Assembly (NCBI GenBank): GCA_016124975.1
Contig: WGMP01000007.1
Span: 1 to 35,049, forward strand
Source of the DNA: Phycisphaera sp.
Lineage (GTDB): Bacteria; Planctomycetota; Phycisphaerae; Phycisphaerales; SM1A02
DNA: 35,049 nt
Reading direction: 5' to 3'
The position numbers were made by a program, and so were the translations under genes. Positions within the stretch are counted from its first letter, which is position 1; each line of letters begins with the position of its first letter. Under the pieces are notes generated by a model, which was not told where the DNA came from, ran no database searches, and saw only the letters and a program-made list of their open reading frames with translations. Positions 32,244-35,049 of the stretch are shown one piece after another.

Positions 32244-33379
32244 GCGCCACGAAGATCGGCGTCCTCGGCGGCGGGCAGCTCGGGCAGATGCTCGGGCTTG
32301 CGGCGATTCCGCTCGGGATCGAGTGCGTCTTCTACGACCCCGCGCCCGATGCGCCCGCGCGCGTCGCGGGGCGGCACATCTCTGCCGCGTGGAGCGACCG
32401 CGAGGCGCTCGCCGAGTTCGCGGCGTCGGTCGAGAGAATCACCTTCGAGTTCGAGAATGTGCCCGCGGCGAGCCTCGCGTTCCTCGCCGAGCGAAAGCCC
32501 GTCTATCCAGGCGTGCGCTCGCTCGAACTGACTTCCGACCGGATCCGCGAGAAGGAGTTCCTGCGCAGCGCAGGCGTGCCCGTGCAGCCGTTCGCGGCCG
32601 TCACGGTGCGCTCCGAGCTCGAGCTCGCGCTTGCGACCGTCGGCACGCACGGCGTCCTCAAGACGCGCACGCTCGGCTACGACGGCAAGGGCCAGCGGGT
32701 GGTGCATTCGGCCGACGAACTCGCGCGTGCGTGGGATTCGCTCGACCACGCGCCCTGCATCTACGAGGCTTTCGTGCCGTTCGACCGCGAGGTCAGCGTG
32801 GTCGCGACGCGCGGCGCCGACGGCGAGATCGCCGCGTACCCAGTCGTCGAGAACCTGCACACGCAGGGGATTCTCTTCCGCTCGATCGCGCCTGCGCGGG
32901 TGTCCGACGAACTCGCGCGCGCGGCGGAAGGCCACGCGCGCCGCGTGCTCGAGGCGCTCGGGCATGTCGGCACGCTCGCGCTCGAGATGTTCGTCGCAGA
33001 CGGCACGCTCGTCGCGAACGAAGTCGCGCCACGCGTCCACAACTCGGGCCACTGGACGATCCACGGCGCGCGCACGAGTCAGTTCGAGAACCACATGCGC
33101 GCGGTCGCGGGACTGCCGCTCGGCGACACGGGCATGGCCGAGTTCGCCGCGATGGTCAACCTCGTCGGCGGCCTGCCCGCGCGCGAGGAAGTGCTCGCGA
33201 TCCCGGGCGCGTCGCTCCAGCTCTACGGCAAGAGCCCGCGGCCGGGGCGCAAGGTCGCCCATATCGGCGTCGTCGCCCCGACGCGCGCCGAGCTCGACGA
33301 GCGCCTCGCGCGCGTCGAGGGAGTCGCGCGGCGTGTGAACCGGCTCTCACTCCACGCAGAACCAGCGAGACACGCATGA
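32240..33379 (+). CDS. purK: N5-carboxyaminoimidazole ribonucleotide synthase (PurK)
   Basis: This 379-residue ATP-grasp enzyme makes N5-CAIR from AIR, ATP and bicarbonate, the step before PurE. Diagnostic segments are [13 protein letters not shown] (6-18), [22 protein letters not shown] (ATP-binding loop), [15 protein letters not shown] and [14 protein letters not shown] (metal and bicarbonate site). The start is the GTG at 32240, overlapping the purE TGA by four bases (GTGA). The frame extends further upstream only as an out-of-frame shadow of purE. Its own stop overlaps the next ATG, so purE, purK and the lipoprotein gene form one coupled unit. Confidence 0.95.
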   Translation: MSATKIGVLGGGQLGQMLGLAAIPLGIECVFYDPAPDAPARVAGRHISAAWSDREALAEFAASVERITFEFENVPAASLAFLAERKPVYPGVRSLELTSDRIREKEFLRSAGVPVQPFAAVTVRSELELALATVGTHGVLKTRTLGYDGKGQRVVHSADELARAWDSLDHAPCIYEAFVPFDREVSVVATRGADGEIAAYPVVENLHTQGILFRSIAPARVSDELARAAEGHARRVLEALGHVGTLALEMFVADGTLVANEVAPRVHNSGHWTIHGARTSQFENHMRAVAGLPLGDTGMAEFAAMVNLVGGLPAREEVLAIPGASLQLYGKSPRPGRKVAHIGVVAPTRAELDERLARVEGVARRVNRLSLHAEPARHA

Positions 33380-33855
33380 CGCACGCTTCCTCTCGATCGA
33401 CCGCTTCCCGCGCGCTCGGCGCGTTCCTCGCGCTCGGCGCGCTCGTCGCCTCCGCCGTGCTTCCCGCAGGCTGCGCCAGCGCCCCGCGCGCAGGCGAGGT
33501 CGACGCGGCGGTTCTCGAGGCATCGCCCCTCCTCGGCTCGTGGACAAGCGAACTCGACGGCGCCACCCTCGCGCTCGAGCCGACGGGCCTCTTCAGCATC
33601 GATGTGCCCGCGCGCGGCACGGCACCCGCGCGCGCGGTCGTCGGCCGTTGGATGGTGTCCGAAGACGGCGCGGCTGGAGAACGCGCGACCGCAACCTTCA
33701 CGAACCTCGCAGGCTCCGCCGCCTGCGCCGAGATCCCAGGCTCCTACACCTTCGAGGTCGTGCGTGACACCGTGCGCTTCACCAAGGTGAAGGACGACTG
33801 CGCGGCGCGCGAAGAGCACATGGCGTGGCCGTGGAAGCGCACGAAGGCGGAGTGA
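33376..33855 (+). CDS. Small lipoprotein with lipocalin-like domain
   Basis: This 159-residue protein has a hydrophobic signal segment and a likely lipobox around C33 (LPAGC; the -3 residue is P, which is unusual). The mature part (LLGSWTSELDG...GRWMVSEDG...SAACAEIPGSYTFEVVRDTVRFTKVKDDCAAREE) has the repeating G-x-W, glycine-turn and paired-cysteine pattern of small lipocalin-like barrels. The two cysteines (AACAE and DDCAA) could form a disulfide. Its ATG overlaps the purK TGA (ATGA). A role in purine synthesis is unlikely; the coupling probably reflects compact gene packing. Confidence 0.75.
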   Translation: MTHASSRSTASRALGAFLALGALVASAVLPAGCASAPRAGEVDAAVLEASPLLGSWTSELDGATLALEPTGLFSIDVPARGTAPARAVVGRWMVSEDGAAGERATATFTNLAGSAACAEIPGSYTFEVVRDTVRFTKVKDDCAAREEHMAWPWKRTKAE

Positions 33856-33918
33856 GCGGCTGCACGCCCGCATGAGCAAGCCCACGAGGGTGCGGCCCTG
33901 TACCATCACGCGGACGGG

Positions 33919-34434
33919 TCAATGGCGCTCCTCGCGCTCCGCTCCATCGCGCGGCGCGTCGCCTCGCACCGCAGGGCACTCGCCCTCTCCAGAGATCGCC
34001 GCCGCGATCCGCACGCGCATGTCGTCCGCGCCGACTCCGACATGCTCCCCAGACGGCGAGAAGCCCCAGTGTTCACGCACCTGTGCGATCGAGTAGTCCC
34101 GCGCACACTTCGGGCACCTTCCCGCCGTCGGCCGCTCGGGAAGCTCGTGCTCGCATTGCGGGCATACCAACCCGCGTGTGCGCGCGACGGCGCGGTACAG
34201 CCGCTCGATCGGCTCGATGCGGATCGCGGGCGGCGTGGCCCAGAAGACGAGACTGAAGTAGATGACGACGACGACCGCAAGGGTGATCCCCATCGCGGTC
34301 CAGCCTGCGGCAAAGTAGGCGCAGGCGGGCACGATCCAGAGGAGTCGCTCGCTCCATCGAACCACGCGCGACCTGCGACCCCATCGCGGGCGCCGTGATC
34401 GGGGTTCGGAAGCGTCGCCACGCATGCCCCGCAT
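33919..34434 (-). CDS. Two-helix membrane protein with C-terminal zinc ribbon
   Basis: This 171-residue protein has a basic N-terminus, two helices at about 29-46 and 48-66, and then a zinc ribbon with C91, C94, C107, C110 (CPQCEHELPERPTAGRCPKC). The spacing CxxC-x12-CxxC is the same as in the large zinc-ribbon cluster, but here the ribbon follows the membrane part and lacks the GYDL-x-G signature. The tail (YSIAQVREHWGF) is conserved-looking. ATG at 34425 is an alternative start with three fewer residues. It converges with the lipoprotein gene. Function unknown. Confidence 0.72.
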   Translation of the reverse strand: MRGMRGDASEPRSRRPRWGRRSRVVRWSERLLWIVPACAYFAAGWTAMGITLAVVVVIYFSLVFWATPPAIRIEPIERLYRAVARTRGLVCPQCEHELPERPTAGRCPKCARDYSIAQVREHWGFSPSGEHVGVGADDMRVRIAAAISGEGECPAVRGDAPRDGAEREERH

Positions 34435-34445
34435 GCTACTGAGAC

Positions 34446-34607
34446 GGTGCCGGGTACCTCGCGGGTACTTCCCGGTACCAGCGGGTACCTACCCGGCACC
34501 AGATGCCCTCGCACGCAAGTACCGAAGAGCACGAGGCCAACGAGCGAGCATGCGCGGTACCCGCGAGGTAGCGGGTACGCGCGGGTACCGCGCGGTACCT
34601 GCGCGGC
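34446..34607. repeat. GGTACC-rich palindromic repeat region
   Basis: Six GGTACC sites occur within 147 bases (34453, 34474, 34484, 34556, 34584, 34594), and there are three more GTAC cores. A 14-bp perfect inverted repeat pairs TACCTCGCGGGTAC at 34455-34468 with 34557-34570. The first unit reads GGTGCCGGGTACC and shares GGTGCCGGG with 8292-8300 in the other palindromic cluster. It occupies most of the 224-base space 34435-34658; no gene fits there. A GGCTCGGGCTC direct repeat follows near 34610-34632. Confidence 0.75.
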
Positions 34608-34658
34608 ACGGCTCGGGCTCGGCTCGGGCTCCGGCCTCGACGACAGGGCTCGATGCAG

Positions 34659-35042
34659 TCAGGCGTACCCACGCAACGCGCGCGCCATCGCCTCTGCCGC
34701 GGCCTCGCCTTCGCCGCGCTCATCCCACAGCGCGATGTTGCCGTCGTGGTCGATCGCGACCGCACGCCGCGCGGTCGCGAACTCGACCGTGATGCCCCAC
34801 GCGTTCAGCACCGCGCACTCGATCACCGCGGCGAGCGCCGCGCGTTCCTCGCCGAGGAACTCGTGGCCTGGCGAGGTCTCGATGCTGTCGAAGTTCCCAT
34901 GCCGCGCTCGCAGGCACTGGTAGAGCGTGCGGCGGTCGGACGAATCGAAGATCCCCCACTCTGAGACGAGCAGGAAGCCATGTGCCTGCGCAACCGCAGG
35001 CTCGGCGGCGAAGCCGACGAGGAGGTCGGCCAGCACATGCAA
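34659..35042 (-). CDS. Hypothetical protein, probably partial at the window edge
   Basis: The minus-strand frame stays open to the right end of the window. The visible 127 residues begin MHVLADLLVGFAAEPAVAQA if a TTG at 35042 is used; a GTG two codons on is another option, and the true start may lie outside. Visible segments such as FLLVSEWGIFDSSDRRTLYQ and AVLNAWGITVEFATARRAVAIDHDGNIALWDE look like a small soluble alpha/beta protein. No family is recognised and no signal peptide or membrane helix is seen. Confidence 0.55.
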   Translation of the reverse strand: MHVLADLLVGFAAEPAVAQAHGFLLVSEWGIFDSSDRRTLYQCLRARHGNFDSIETSPGHEFLGEERAALAAVIECAVLNAWGITVEFATARRAVAIDHDGNIALWDERGEGEAAAEAMARALRGYA

Positions 35043-35049
35043 CCGCGCG

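Overview
The window is very GC-rich, gene-dense bacterial chromosome, most likely from Planctomycetota of the Phycisphaerae type. The taxonomic clues are a DUF1552 protein coupled to a DUF1587/1592/1588/1585 cytochrome-like protein, a secreted repeat protein ending in a dockerin-like D-x-D-x-DG...DLA-x-LL-x-W-G tail, and repeated C-x2-C-GYDL-x-G...CPECG zinc ribbons joined to membrane domains. No rRNA, tRNA, transposase, integrase or CRISPR array was found. Long antisense open frames are everywhere because of the GC content and were set aside.

Layout. 1-427: no gene, one weak promoter candidate. 428-3740 (+): FAD-dependent monooxygenase, a small membrane protein, and a cobalamin-binding domain fused to a MeaB-type GTPase with no mutase domain. 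3916-5997 (+): secreted protein with about 13 RCC1-like repeats. 6017-16613 (all minus, read right to left): fructose-1,6-bisphosphatase, a PfkB sugar kinase fused to a zinc ribbon and membrane domain, five more zinc-ribbon membrane proteins, an MmgE/PrpD protein and a GNAT acetyltransferase. 16782-17963 (+): thiolase, followed by an 85-bp tandem repeat array. 18285-20322: divergent DUF1573-like protein and NAD-dependent epimerase, then a long foldback repeat. 20586-25784 (minus): translationally coupled sialate O-acetylesterase-like protein, DUF1587/1592-type cytochrome-like protein, and DUF1552 protein. 25816-29526 (minus): OprP-like porin and a P1B-4-type metal ATPase. 29821-31508 (minus): DUF4956-like membrane protein and an unrecognised soluble protein. 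31647-33855 (+): purE-purK-lipoprotein, coupled by 4-bp overlaps. 33919-35042 (minus): a further zinc-ribbon membrane protein, a GGTACC-rich repeat region and a gene that may run off the window.

Function. The thiolase, B12-GTPase and PrpD-like proteins suggest short-chain acyl-CoA or propionate-type metabolism, but they are not one operon. The least explained part is 8468-15581: six consecutive co-directional genes carry the same zinc-ribbon module. It has been fused, duplicated, eroded and joined to a sugar kinase, and its ribbon-coding DNA is nearly identical between genes whose membrane parts have diverged. Several intergenic spaces hold structured repeats: GTGCCWGGCAC, GGTACC, GAGCGSTCG and a foldback element. 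Two gene stop codons lie inside the GAGCGSTCG motif.
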